Counted from the first letter of the stretch, positions 1 to 7,951 are shown. The stretch: DNA of 55,326 nucleotides from JBQTKD01 sp052389435 (GCA_052389435.1 JBQTIB010000146.1:1-55326); one strand, 5' to 3'. The notes: generated by a model not told the origin, from the letters alone. A program made the numbers and translations.

Positions 1-105
1 GGCCACCGCGCCGTCGCCACCCGCTACGACAAGCGCGACTTCGTCTTCCGCGGAACGATCGACGTCGCCTCGATCCGGATCTGGCTACGGGACCCCGTCA
101 GATGA
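1..105 (+). CDS. Transposase C-terminal end (IS5-like), cut by the window start
   Basis: Reading from base 1 gives an open frame ending in TGA at 103-105. Its last residues include RYDKRDFVFRGTIDVAS and end in WLRDPVR. This resembles the C-terminal tail of IS5-family DDE transposases of actinobacteria, in which an RYDK(R) stretch follows the last catalytic region. No catalytic residue lies inside the window, so the call rests on tail similarity alone. The sequence just after the stop (108-121, containing GGGACACGCTC) could be part of the right terminal inverted repeat, but the left end is outside the window. Confidence 0.55.
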   Translation, partial: GHRAVATRYDKRDFVFRGTIDVASIRIWLRDPVR

Positions 106-335
106 TCCGCGGGACACGCTCTAGCCCCGCCAGCTCCGGTCGAGGACAACGGCAGAGCGCCGGTCCTTGGACGGACCGGCCCTCGGGGTTTCAGGCGATG
201 TTCTCGATTGCCCAGCGCTGGACCTGTCCGGCCTGCCTGGAACACCCAGCGGGCCGTAACAGCCGGACCCACCCGCTCCGTCTAGGCGTCGGGTCGTGCG
301 TTCGATATAGGTTCACGCCCCGATACGGTCGCGTG

Positions 336-2120
336 ATGGCTTCTGTCGACGATCTGATCTCCCAGCACCTAGTGCCCGACGCAACTGTGGCGCGGCCCGA
401 AAACTGGCCCTACAAGGTTCTCTTGTTCGTGGCCGACCAAGGCTCGAACGGTGCGACGGACCTTGAGATCGCAGAGGCGCTTAACGCCCCCGGCGAGGCC
501 AGCAACCTACGCCCACGTCGGGTGGAGCTGGTGGAGAAGCAGCTGCTCGTCGACTCCGGGACGAAGCGAGAAACCAAGTCCAAAAAGCAAGCCACCGTGT
601 GGGTCCTGGGGACCTCTGTGCGCGACGCCCTCACCCCGCACATCACGAGCAGTGACTGCGACCTCGCCGGGCAGCTGTCGGCGGGCACCGTCATGTCCCC
701 GGTCGACCGCGCTACCGCGGAACGGCTGCGCGCCAGGTTCGCGCTGCTCGGTCGACGAGCGATCAGAGCCGCCGCCGAGTCCAAGCTCGCCTTGGCGGTG
801 GACGTGAACGGTCCCGGGGCCATTGCCCTGACGGTGTGGCCCGACGGGCGCAATCGCGACCGCTACAACGTCACGGCCGAGCTTGGCGCCGAAGGTCTGA
901 AACTCCTCCTCCACGTTGGCCCCAGCGATGCCGACGACGAACGCACACAGCGATTCCGTGCGGAGCTGTCCGCCGCCTCCGGGGATGCCCGTACGCGGAT
1001 CCAGCACCTCGTCGCGGACGGCTGGAGTGGCGATATCGATGGTGTTTCCGTCGATTCGACAGACACCTGGCTACAGGAACTAGGTGATCAACCGCTCGCG
1101 GCGGGCGCCCTGCGCCGGACCATTACGGTGGCCGAACTCGAACAGCTCGCCGCTGGCGTGGTCGACCCCTTCCTTCAGCTCGTGAACGCCGCCATGCTCG
1201 CCGAAGCGAGTGCCGAAGCGGCATTGCGCGACCCGATCCAAACGCTCGTGACCAACCTGTTCTGGACCGAGGAACGAGCGCGCGCACTGGTCGCGCTCGC
1301 GAACCGGTCGCGTCAGCTTCTGTTCGCCGGGCCCCCCGGCACCGGCAAGACACTCGTCGCCCGCACCCTCGCGCTCGCTCTGGCAGACGAAGCCCGCGTG
1401 CGTCTGGTGCAGTTCCACCCCACCTACGCCTACGAAGACTTCGTCGAAGGCATCCGACCCGTCATCGCCGCGCCGCCGGACGACGCCGTCGACGAAGGCG
1501 AACAGGACACGGCGTCCACTGCCGCCAGCGCCCTGCACTACGAGGTCCGCCCGGGCGTCTTCCGGCAGCTGGTCGACCAAGCGCGGAAGTCCACCGACGA
1601 CGTGCGCCACTTCATGATCGTCGACGAGATCAACCGCGCGAACCTGCCCCGCGTCCTCGGCGAACTTCTCTTCGCCCTCGAATACCGGGGTCCGGACAAC
1701 GCGGTCGAGCTGCCCTACAGCGGTGGCACGTTCTTCATCCCCGACAACGTGTGGGTCATCGGAACGATGAACACCGCCGACCGCTCCGTCGCGCTCATGG
1801 ACGCCGCCATGCGGCGCCGGTTCAAGGAGGTCCGCTTCGACGTCGACACCAACGCGCTGAAGCTGTGGCACGCACGCCACACCAGCGCCGAACTCGGCAC
1901 CGAGGCCGCGGCCCGGCTGGAACGGCTCAACGGCGAACTGGCCGATCTCCTCGACGAGGACCGCATGATCGGGCACTCGTTCCTAATGCGCCGCGACCTC
2001 GCCGACATCGGCTTTGCGACGGTCTGGACAGAGGACTTCGAGCCCGTCCTCCGAGACCACCTGCTCGGCCGCACCGACGATCTTCCCGCGCTGAAAGAGG
2101 CGTTCCTAGGGGCCCTCTGA
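336..2120 (+). CDS. mcrB: McrB-like AAA+ GTPase subunit of a modification-dependent restriction system
   Basis: McrB-type motor of about 594 aa that would recognise modified DNA and drive cleavage by McrC. The N-terminal 70 residues look like a winged-helix domain. The C-terminal half is the AAA+ module: Walker A GPPGTGKT near residue 332, Walker B IVDEINRAN near 427, and the McrB-family signature GTMNTADRS near 479, followed by an arginine-rich AMRRRF sensor region. ATG at 336 is chosen because upstream codons (back to 102) are low-complexity and not protein-like; GTG at 333 is an alternative. The stop overlaps the ATG of mcrC (TGATG), so the two are translationally coupled. The N-terminal recognition domain is not the E. 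coli type, so the modified base recognised cannot be predicted. Confidence 0.9.
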   Translation: MASVDDLISQHLVPDATVARPENWPYKVLLFVADQGSNGATDLEIAEALNAPGEASNLRPRRVELVEKQLLVDSGTKRETKSKKQATVWVLGTSVRDALTPHITSSDCDLAGQLSAGTVMSPVDRATAERLRARFALLGRRAIRAAAESKLALAVDVNGPGAIALTVWPDGRNRDRYNVTAELGAEGLKLLLHVGPSDADDERTQRFRAELSAASGDARTRIQHLVADGWSGDIDGVSVDSTDTWLQELGDQPLAAGALRRTITVAELEQLAAGVVDPFLQLVNAAMLAEASAEAALRDPIQTLVTNLFWTEERARALVALANRSRQLLFAGPPGTGKTLVARTLALALADEARVRLVQFHPTYAYEDFVEGIRPVIAAPPDDAVDEGEQDTASTAASALHYEVRPGVFRQLVDQARKSTDDVRHFMIVDEINRANLPRVLGELLFALEYRGPDNAVELPYSGGTFFIPDNVWVIGTMNTADRSVALMDAAMRRRFKEVRFDVDTNALKLWHARHTSAELGTEAAARLERLNGELADLLDEDRMIGHSFLMRRDLADIGFATVWTEDFEPVLRDHLLGRTDDLPALKEAFLGAL

Positions 2121-3316
2121 TGCCCAGCGATCTGGAATACGTCGAGACCGACGGCCCCCGCGAAGTCACGGTCGCCCCCTCCGAACTGCGCGCCCTTCGC
2201 CGGGCCCGGCACGGGCTCTTCCTCGAAGAGCTCGGCAACGAGCGCATCCGTCTCGGCCCCCGCACCGGCTACGCCGGAACCGTTCTGCTGCCCACCGGCC
2301 GCCGTGTCGTCGTGCGCTCGAAAGCCGAAGTACACAGCCTGCCCGACCTGCTCGCCCTGGCCTACCGGACCATGGCGCCACCCGCGAGCGCGGGCAGCAC
2401 CACCGTGAAGGACTCCAACCCGACGGAGTGGCTGCTCCTGCAGCTGGCCGGCGAGGTCAACGACCTGCTAAGCCGCGGCCTGCGCCGCGGCTACGTCGAT
2501 CGTCGCGAAACGCTGCCGTTCGTCCGCGGCCGCACCCGGCCTCCGCTCAACCCCGCGCAGCTCCCCTTCCTCGACTGCCAGTACTCCGACTTCACCGCCG
2601 ACACCACCGAGAACCAACTGCTGCGCGGCGTGCTCGAGCTGTTCGCCCCCGCCGCGCAGAACAGGTTCGTCCGGCGTCAGATGGCCGACGCTCTGGCCGC
2701 CTTCGCCGACGTCACGCGCGTGCGCCCTTCGGTCGTCCAGTTCGACCGCGTGCAGCTGACTCGGCTCAACCAGCACTACGCCCCCAGCCTGCGACTTGCC
2801 CGGCTCGCACTCGAAGGAGCCGGCGTCACCGACGGCGCCGGCTCCCACATCGCGCCCGCCTACTTCGTTCCGATGTGGCGCGTCTGGGAGACGGCCACAG
2901 CAGCAGCGCTACGAGCGGCCGGAATCGGCGACGTGACCGAGCAACCCGAGTACAGCGACCGCTTCACCCTGGTGCACGGTCCCAAGCGGACGATCGGCCT
3001 CCGGCCGGACATCGTCATCGGCCGCCGCAACGCCCCCAGATACGTCGTCGACCTAAAATGGACCCCCGCCCTGGCCGTCCACCACGGCCGCAAACGCCTG
3101 CGCAACGAGCACATCTACCAGCTCGCCACCTACTGCACGGCCCTCGACTGCGACGGCATGATCCTGTACCCGCAGATGGACGAGAGCGTAGACAGCTCCT
3201 ACGAGTTCAACGGCCGGACCATCGCCCTCCGAACCGTCGATCTGAGCCTCCCCCACCTCGCCGCCCTCCACGCAATCTCCGCCGAGCTGGCCGCCCACAC
3301 CAGCGTCCCTGCGTAG
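2120..3316 (+). CDS. mcrC: McrC-like nuclease subunit
   Basis: Partner of the preceding McrB, about 398 aa. McrC proteins have an N-terminal beta-rich McrB-binding region and a C-terminal PD-(D/E)XK nuclease. Here the N-terminal part has the family-like GYAGTVLLPTGRRVVV stretch near residue 50. The nuclease core is visible as LRPDIVIG (near 294) and YVVDLKWTP (near 310), giving the D...DxK pair. The ATG overlaps the mcrB stop. Length and motifs are normal, so the system appears intact. It would cleave DNA carrying a methylated or otherwise modified base. Confidence 0.88.
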   Translation: MPSDLEYVETDGPREVTVAPSELRALRRARHGLFLEELGNERIRLGPRTGYAGTVLLPTGRRVVVRSKAEVHSLPDLLALAYRTMAPPASAGSTTVKDSNPTEWLLLQLAGEVNDLLSRGLRRGYVDRRETLPFVRGRTRPPLNPAQLPFLDCQYSDFTADTTENQLLRGVLELFAPAAQNRFVRRQMADALAAFADVTRVRPSVVQFDRVQLTRLNQHYAPSLRLARLALEGAGVTDGAGSHIAPAYFVPMWRVWETATAAALRAAGIGDVTEQPEYSDRFTLVHGPKRTIGLRPDIVIGRRNAPRYVVDLKWTPALAVHHGRKRLRNEHIYQLATYCTALDCDGMILYPQMDESVDSSYEFNGRTIALRTVDLSLPHLAALHAISAELAAHTSVPA

Positions 3317-3336
3317 CCGGAGCTACCCTGCCCCGC

Positions 3337-3594
3337 GTGACCGCTTCACCAGAGCAGCACGCCCGCCGAGACACCCTGGGCTGGTACGTCCACACCGACC
3401 AGGGCATCGTGCTGTCGCGGCAGTGGGAGACCGAAGCCGAAGCGCGCGCGGCCGGGAACGAGATCGCGGCCGAGCTGCGTACCTCGATGCGCCGCGAGCA
3501 CTACCCCGAGCCTCAGATCGCCGCCCGGGTCGCAGCTCTGCGGGTCGGGTACGGGGTCAGGGTGCACCCGCACGGAGGGTTCGCGGGGATCTAG
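3337..3594 (+). CDS. Small conserved protein, copy 1 (85 aa)
   Basis: GTG-started 85-residue protein beginning VTASPEQHARRDTLGWYV and ending HPHGGFAGI. I do not recognise the family. A near-identical paralog lies at 13045-13302. In both places the gene is followed by a convergent small cysteine protein whose stop codon overlaps this one (here TAG at 3592-3594 against the complementary TAG at 3591-3593). The sequence just before the GTG (CTACCCTGCC-like) is also conserved between copies, which supports this start. It is acidic/basic mixed with a central helix rich in E, A and R and has no membrane segment. It shares a general tone (short, cytosolic) with the 114-aa proteins at 5584 and 26740 but is not an obvious homolog of them. 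Confidence 0.75.
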   Translation: MTASPEQHARRDTLGWYVHTDQGIVLSRQWETEAEARAAGNEIAAELRTSMRREHYPEPQIAARVAALRVGYGVRVHPHGGFAGI

Positions 3595-3731
3595 CGAACG
3601 ACGGACAGGTGCCGCCGCGGCTTAGCGGCTGGGCACTCGTGTACCCATTCTTCGACCGGTGCCCCGTCCACCGAGTACGGGACGGTCGCGTACTGGCCGC
3701 AGGACACACACAGCGCCGTTGTCGTGAACAC
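3591..3731 (-). CDS. Tiny cysteine protein, copy 1 (46 aa)
   Basis: A 46-residue GTG-started frame: VFTTTALCVSCGQYATVPYS, then EEWVHECPAAKPRRHLSVVR. It has a CxxC pair (residues 8 and 11) and an H-E-C cluster near residues 31-33, compatible with a small zinc ribbon. It is too small for most gene finders. It is supported by a homolog at 13299-13454 with the same spacing of ALCxSCGQ, VPY, EE/EP, VHEC and KPRRHL(S/T)VVR. It is convergent with the 85-aa gene and their stop codons overlap. Confidence 0.7.
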   Translation of the reverse strand: MFTTTALCVSCGQYATVPYSVDGAPVEEWVHECPAAKPRRHLSVVR

Positions 3732-3790
3732 GGGATCGGACGCTAGACCCGGCGGGTGTGGGTGCGCAGCCGAATCGGGCAGAACGGGCA

Positions 3791-4042
3791 CTACTCCACG
3801 GGACGCTTCAGGAGAACTTCCCACCGCTCCAGGTTCGCCGCCGCCGCGCTGAGGCGACTCATCATGATCAACCGGTCCACGACCTCCCACCCTTCCTGGC
3901 CGAGGGCGTTCAGTGCGTTGAGCCAGTCGTGACCCTCGGCCGGCTCCATATCTCGTCCGGGCAGCCTCAGCGACAGCTCGTTGGGGCCGGAGCCCGACCG
4001 GACGATGAGTCTGGCGTACTCCCAACGGACCACTGCGCTCAT
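3791..4042 (-). CDS. DUF4177-like small protein (83 aa)
   Basis: Starts MSAVVRWEYARLIV and contains LNALGQEGWEVVDRLI near residues 45-60, the hallmark pattern of DUF4177 proteins (WEY...LN.LG.EGWE.V). The function of the family is unknown; members are small cytosolic proteins often found on phages and plasmids. The ATG at 4042 is the first in frame that leaves a clean family-length protein. It ends 59 bases before the tiny cysteine gene and could be cotranscribed with it. Confidence 0.75.
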   Translation of the reverse strand: MSAVVRWEYARLIVRSGSGPNELSLRLPGRDMEPAEGHDWLNALNALGQEGWEVVDRLIMMSRLSAAAANLERWEVLLKRPVE

Positions 4043-4065
4043 GCCCGAACGATAGGGGCGCGCCG

Positions 4066-4200
4066 CTAGGGCTTCGCCTGCCAGTCCGTCACGGCGACCG
4101 CAGCTCCGGAATGCCGCGAGCACTTCCCTGCCTCCACGGACTGCGGTGCCCAGAGCGGCTGCTCGCAGCCCGGCTCCGTACACGGGTCGCCGTATTCCAT
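4066..4200 (-). CDS. Predicted tiny zinc-binding protein (44 aa)
   Basis: Short frame starting MEYGDPCTEPGCEQ and ending VTDWQAKP. Cysteines at C-x4-C, followed about 13-14 residues later by CSRH, give a C-C-C-H set typical of a small zinc ribbon. It sits between the DUF4177 gene and lsr2, in the same direction as both. No homolog elsewhere in the window. The call relies on the cysteine pattern and the tight packing with neighbours. Confidence 0.5.
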   Translation of the reverse strand: MEYGDPCTEPGCEQPLWAPQSVEAGKCSRHSGAAVAVTDWQAKP

Positions 4201-4238
4201 GGGGCGGGACCCTAGCGTCCGCCTCGCCGACGCCCTTC

Positions 4239-4571
4239 CTAGGAGGCGTTGTACGCCTCGACGACGTGCACGGGAATGCGGCCGCGGTCGCCCAGGTCGT
4301 AGCCGTTGGACTGCGCCCACTCGCGGATGGCCCGGCGCTGTTCCCGGTCGCCCGCAGCGGGCGAGGTGCCGCCTGCCGTTCCGCGGTGGGCGCGGCCGCC
4401 GAGTCGGCGGCCGGAGTCGACGTACTGCTGCAGTGCCTTGCGGAGCTTGAGGGCGTTCTTGGCGGACAGGTCGATCTCGTAGACCACGCCGTCCAGACCG
4501 AACCCGATGGTTTCCGCGGCCTCGCCGCCGTCGAGGTCGTCCTCGAGCAGGATGTACGTCCGTTGCGCCAT
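4239..4571 (-). CDS. lsr2: Lsr2 nucleoid-associated silencer, copy 1
   Basis: H-NS-like DNA-bridging protein of actinobacteria, 110 aa. The N-terminal dimerization domain is MAQRTYILLEDDLDGGEA, followed by GLDGVVYEIDLSAKNA. After a short linker, the C-terminal DNA-binding domain IREWAQSNGYDLGDRGRIP carries the RGR AT-hook-like motif, and the protein ends VVEAYNAS. Length and motifs are complete. A second copy is at 25412-25744. Each is divergent from the same next gene across a conserved spacer. Plasmid Lsr2 proteins are expected to silence AT-rich or foreign genes and to reduce the cost of the element. Confidence 0.95.
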   Translation of the reverse strand: MAQRTYILLEDDLDGGEAAETIGFGLDGVVYEIDLSAKNALKLRKALQQYVDSGRRLGGRAHRGTAGGTSPAAGDREQRRAIREWAQSNGYDLGDRGRIPVHVVEAYNAS

Positions 4572-4694
4572 GCCCGCGATTCTGCCGGTCCAGGTTCCCG
4601 GGTGGGCCGTCGACCCGCTGTGCCGGTGGCCAGGTCGTTGGCGGATTCGGCTCCTGCCCGTCGTGGCCTGTGCTGGGGTTGCCGACTCGTCGTC

Positions 4695-4890
4695 CCCTTC
4701 CGGCGGTTCATCCTGCGGGTGCGGCCCGTCCGGTCAAGGTCGTACGTCCTCGCGTTGCTGCGGGCGCTCCACCTTGACCGCCCGGGCCTATTGCACCCGC
4801 GACGTCTGGCCCTGCCGGGAGGGGCCAAGAAACGGTCGGCAGTCAGCGCAGGCCACCCCGAGAACGGCAGGAACCGAGGCACCAGCTCTC
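4695..4890. promoter_or_regulatory. Conserved lsr2-divergent intergenic region, copy 1
   Basis: This spacer between lsr2 and the gene at 4891 is almost the same as 25863-26056 in the second module. The match is higher than needed for a plain promoter. Indels between the copies (for example around 4827-4850) break every reading frame, so it is not coding. It holds a perfect 10-bp inverted repeat, CGGTCAAGGT (4731-4740) with ACCTTGACCG (4771-4780), and a second hairpin TGGCCCT...AGGGGCCA near 4807-4828. It may be a promoter/operator or a leader RNA. Confidence 0.6.
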
Positions 4891-5475
4891 ATGGCCACCA
4901 CCACCGCCGCGCCCCGCTTCGACGTAGCCGAAATCTCCCTGGCCGTCGCAGGCCCGCAGACCTTCGCCCTCGACGCCCACATCACCACCCGCGGCACCCG
5001 CCGCGGCCAGAACGCCCGCGACGTCCTCACGGTCTCTCTCGGGTCGCTGCTGGTCTACTGCCACGACCTGGAATCCGTGCAGGCCTTCGCCACCGCCTGG
5101 CACCGCACCGCCGAACTCGCCGCCCACCTACCCGCCACCGCCACCGCCACCGTGCCCGCGGATCGCAACCACGTCGGGATCGTCCTGCGCGTAGCCGGCA
5201 CCCCGGCCCGGTGGGCCTACAACCTCATCCCCGCCAAAGCCGACCCCGCCGGGATCGCCCACGCCCGCGTACAGATCGGGCACCTGACCGTCCGCGCCTA
5301 CGACCGCGCCGCCGTCGGCTCCTGGACCGAGGCCTGGGACCAGACCCTGACCACCGCCCACCGGCTCTGGCCCGCCCCCGACCACCGCGCCGCCCGCAAA
5401 CTGCGCGAGCGCAACCGCATCGCCCGCACCGGCACACTCGCGACACCCCTCCGCCTGGCGGCGCTCACCCGATGA
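4891..5475 (+). CDS. Conserved lsr2-module protein A, copy 1 (194 aa)
   Basis: Starts MATTTAAPRFDVAEIS at the first ATG after the conserved spacer. No recognised family. The sequence is soluble with alternating beta-like segments (LTVSLGSLLVYC, VGIVLRVAGTP, RWAYNLIP) and a charged C-terminal helix (RKLRERNRIARTG). A full-length paralog is at 26057-26629. Always first in the module, divergent from lsr2 and followed by DnaA-box-like sites and protein B. Role unknown; context suggests a plasmid-maintenance or regulatory function rather than a metabolic one. Confidence 0.8.
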   Translation: MATTTAAPRFDVAEISLAVAGPQTFALDAHITTRGTRRGQNARDVLTVSLGSLLVYCHDLESVQAFATAWHRTAELAAHLPATATATVPADRNHVGIVLRVAGTPARWAYNLIPAKADPAGIAHARVQIGHLTVRAYDRAAVGSWTEAWDQTLTTAHRLWPAPDHRAARKLRERNRIARTGTLATPLRLAALTR

Positions 5476-5496
5476 GCAGGTCTCGGGTGCCGCGGG

Positions 5497-5532
5497 TTGT
5501 CCACCGCCCGCGGCACCCCGGGGTTTTCCACA
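5497..5532. promoter_or_regulatory. Pair of degenerate DnaA-box-like sites, copy 1
   Basis: TTGTCCACC (5497-5505) and TTTTCCACA (5524-5532) lie 27 bp apart, start to start. Each differs by one base from the actinobacterial DnaA box TTGTCCACA. The second module has two perfect boxes with the same 27-bp spacing at 26653-26688, which makes chance unlikely. Confidence 0.5.
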
Positions 5533-5583
5533 GATCCACCGCATGCGCTGTCGTGGACGGCGGAGCGGCGGGACGGTGAGGTC

Positions 5584-5928
5584 GTGACCACACCTACGGA
5601 AAGCCCCGACCCCACAGCCGATCCCGCCGCCGCGCGGGAGATCGCCCTCGACGAGGCCGCCCTGCTCGACGGCCCGCTCTACGAGGTCCACGACCCCGAC
5701 ACCGGTCGGGTTCTAGCCGTGCTCGACACCCTGCCCGCCGCCCACCGCGTCGCCGAACGGATCGCCCACGAGCTCGTGGAACTGACGTGCCGTCAACTCG
5801 CCGCTAACGGCGAAGGGCACGCGGACTTCTGGATCCGCGTCCACGTCCGTGACCAGGACACCGCCGAGAACCTCTGCGGTGTCGGCATCTGCATCGCGGA
5901 CGACCAACCGGAACGAGCATCCTCGTGA
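5584..5928 (+). CDS. Conserved lsr2-module protein B, copy 1 (114 aa)
   Basis: GTG-started (V-T-T-P-T-E-S), 114 aa, paralogous along its length to 26740-27084 (which starts with ATG at the same point, supporting this start). Central motif GPLYEVHDPDTGRVLAVL, then a helix (AAHRVAERIAHELVEL) and FWIRVHVRDQD. Cytosolic, no known domain recognised. The N-terminal 20 residues are proline/threonine-rich. Follows the DnaA-box-like pair. Confidence 0.78.
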   Translation: MTTPTESPDPTADPAAAREIALDEAALLDGPLYEVHDPDTGRVLAVLDTLPAAHRVAERIAHELVELTCRQLAANGEGHADFWIRVHVRDQDTAENLCGVGICIADDQPERASS

Positions 5929-6152
5929 TCGAGGACTGCCGGTTCTCTCGGCCGTCCCTCTGCTCTACAGGTGAGCGAAGAACTTCGACCGGAGGGCATC
6001 GAGCCGTAGCCGAGACTCGTGCAGGCTCGCCGCCCGGCCACCCGCAGCCGCACCTTCAAGTCAGCCCGCTATGGGCTGATTTCGCATCCCAGCAAAGAAA
6101 ACTGTCGTACCTCGCCCTCATCCTGATGAGGTCGGTGCAGCGGGGGAGAGCA

Positions 6153-6575
6153 GTGAACGAGCCAGTGCCACTGGTGCGGCGGCCACGTGGTCGGCCGCAT
6201 CGGCCGCCGTGGCTGTTTCGCATCGAAGCCGCCCAACACCAGCGCCTGGGCGCTCGCGCCCGGTTGCGTGGCCTGGCGAATACGGCCAACAACGTCGATC
6301 CGGAGGACCTCGACCTCGACTGGTTGGACTGGCAGTGGTCGTTGGGCTGGCTGTACTCCGACGCGATTGTGGTGGCGGTGGGCGGCGGCGCCTTGACCGC
6401 GCTTCGCGGGCGCCCCCGGAGCGACTGTCCCTGGCCCACCGGCGGTGACGAGACCACACCACTCCTGCGCGACCACTGGCTCTTCGGCCACTGGCGGCGC
6501 GGAGGACGCGAAATGGCGGAGGAACGCCGGCGCGAGGCCTGCCGCGTAGTGCCCTTCCCGGAGCGTCCAGGTTGA
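6153..6575 (+). CDS. Hypothetical protein (140 aa)
   Basis: GTG start (V-N-E-P-V-P-L) chosen because a strong purine-rich site GGGGGAGAG lies a few bases upstream, whereas the longer frame back to 5925 is not protein-like. Contains NVDPEDLDLDWLDWQWSLGW and a short hydrophobic stretch SDAIVVAVGGGALTAL. The C terminus is Arg/Glu-rich. No family recognised. Absent from the second lsr2 module; together with the structured element and the DUF932 gene it forms the extra DNA that separates proteins B and C in copy 1. Confidence 0.6.
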   Translation: MNEPVPLVRRPRGRPHRPPWLFRIEAAQHQRLGARARLRGLANTANNVDPEDLDLDWLDWQWSLGWLYSDAIVVAVGGGALTALRGRPRSDCPWPTGGDETTPLLRDHWLFGHWRRGGREMAEERRREACRVVPFPERPG

Positions 6576-6643
6576 CGGCCGAACCCGACCGCGTCGAGGA
6601 CTGCCCGAAAGAGCCGCCCGCGCGGCAGTCCGACGAACAGCGC

Positions 6644-6707
6644 CCGGCCTGCGGCCGGGGATTGGGTCCGGCCTGCGGCCGGGCTGTGTCCTCGCGGCTT
6701 CGCCGCG
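6644..6707. repeat. Three GC-rich short hairpins
   Basis: CCGGCCTGCGGCCGG occurs twice (6644-6658, 6668-6682), each a near-perfect palindrome, followed by CGCGGC-TTC-GCCGCG (6693-6707). They lie after the stop at 6575 and just before the structured element at 6724. They could be terminators for the upstream gene or extra helices of the downstream structure. Confidence 0.5.
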
Positions 6708-6723
6708 GGTGGCGGCCGCCTAA

Positions 6724-6856
6724 CGCCCCGCGTCTCACGGTCAAGGGCACACGGCCCAAGGCCCGGCGAAACCCCGCCTCCTCCGCTTCGCTCCCCCGGC
6801 CGGCTTTACCGGCCCTCGAGCCGCGCCTCCCTTGACCGCGAGCCTCGCGCGGGGCG
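6724..6856 (+). ncRNA. Candidate structured RNA element, copy 1
   Basis: Perfect outer helix CGCCCCGCG (6724-6732) with CGCGGGGCG (6848-6856). Then an internal loop TCTCA against CGAGCCTCG. Then a perfect 10-bp helix CGGTCAAGGG (6738-6747) with CCCTTGACCG (6829-6838). Further in are the conserved stretches AAGGCCCGGCGAAACC (from 6758) and GGCTTTACCGGCCCTCGA (6802-6819). Copy 2 at 55198-55314 has the same loops but different, still complementary, helices. It lies about 90 bp before the DUF932 gene. The strand is assumed from the neighbouring gene; a DNA cruciform is the alternative. Confidence 0.6.
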
Positions 6857-6943
6857 TCGAGCAGGCGGAGCGGCAGGCCGATGGCCTGCCTGGCGCAATC
6901 GCCGCCACCAAGAACTCAACAACCCACAAGACAGAGGAACCTC

Positions 6944-7945
6944 ATGGCTCACGCGATCGAGACCCACGGCAATCGTGCCGCCGCCGTGTTCGCCCGCAAG
7001 GACGCATGGCACAAGCTCGGCACCACCCTGACCGACGTGTTCACCGCCGAAGAGGCCATGCGCGTCGGGCACCTCGGCGGCTGGAACGTGCGCAAAACCC
7101 CTCTGCACACCAGCGAAATCACCGAAACCGGGGTAAGCGTTCTGGAGGTCCCCGGACACTTCGCCACCGTCCGCACGAACCCGTTCACCGGCGCCACCGA
7201 ACCCCTCGGCGTGGTCGGGGAGTCCTACCGCCCGATCCAGAACGAAGAACACTGCGAGGTCCTCAACCGGCTCGTCGACGACTCCGGCGCAATCTTCGAC
7301 ACCGCCGGGTCCCTGCGCGGCGGCCGGCAGGTGTTCGTGTCCCTGCGCCTACCCGAAACGATGCGCATCGCCGGCAGCGACGAGATCGACTTCAACATCG
7401 TCGCCCTGAACTCCCACGACGGCACCAGCGCCTTCCGGCTCCTCGTCACCCCGATCCGCGTGGTGTGCGCGAACACCCAGGCCGCCGCCCTCGCCAACCA
7501 CTCCGCGTCCATCGCCATCCGCCACACCGCCAGCGCCACCGCACGAGTCGCCGCCGCACGCGACGCCCTCGGGCTCACCTTCCGCTACGTGCAGGCGTTC
7601 CAGGCCGAAGCCGAGCAGATGATGCAGCAGGCCATGACCGACGCCCAGTTCCACGCCCTCACCGCCCAACTGTTCGGCATCCCCGCCCGCGACGCCGGCC
7701 CCCGCACCCGCAACGCGCACCGCGAACGCGAGAACACCCTCACCGCCCTATGGGCCGACGCCCCCACCCAAGCCGGAATCCGCGGCACCGCATGGGCCGG
7801 CTACCAGGCCGTCGCCGAATACGTCGACCACTACGCCCCCGTACGCGCCCGCGGAGACAAGGCCGCCGCCCGCGCCACCCGGGTACTGACCGCCACCGAA
7901 CCCACCCGGATCAAAACCCGCGCCTGGCAGCTCGCCACCGTCTGA
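6944..7945 (+). CDS. DUF932 / phage-plasmid-like protein (333 aa)
   Basis: Full-length DUF932 protein (the TIGR03299 phage/plasmid-like group). It starts MAHAIETHGNRAAAVFARKDAWHKLG and has the family's central region GVVGESYRPIQNEEHCEVLN, then FRLLVTPIRVVCANTQ and a C-terminal helical part. The function is unknown; the family is typical of plasmids and phages and has been linked to recombination only by context. ATG at 6944 follows AGAGGA. A strong hairpin at 7952-7985 closes the transcription unit. The structured element lies just upstream. Confidence 0.85.
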   Translation: MAHAIETHGNRAAAVFARKDAWHKLGTTLTDVFTAEEAMRVGHLGGWNVRKTPLHTSEITETGVSVLEVPGHFATVRTNPFTGATEPLGVVGESYRPIQNEEHCEVLNRLVDDSGAIFDTAGSLRGGRQVFVSLRLPETMRIAGSDEIDFNIVALNSHDGTSAFRLLVTPIRVVCANTQAAALANHSASIAIRHTASATARVAAARDALGLTFRYVQAFQAEAEQMMQQAMTDAQFHALTAQLFGIPARDAGPRTRNAHRERENTLTALWADAPTQAGIRGTAWAGYQAVAEYVDHYAPVRARGDKAAARATRVLTATEPTRIKTRAWQLATV

Positions 7946-7951
7946 GACGGC

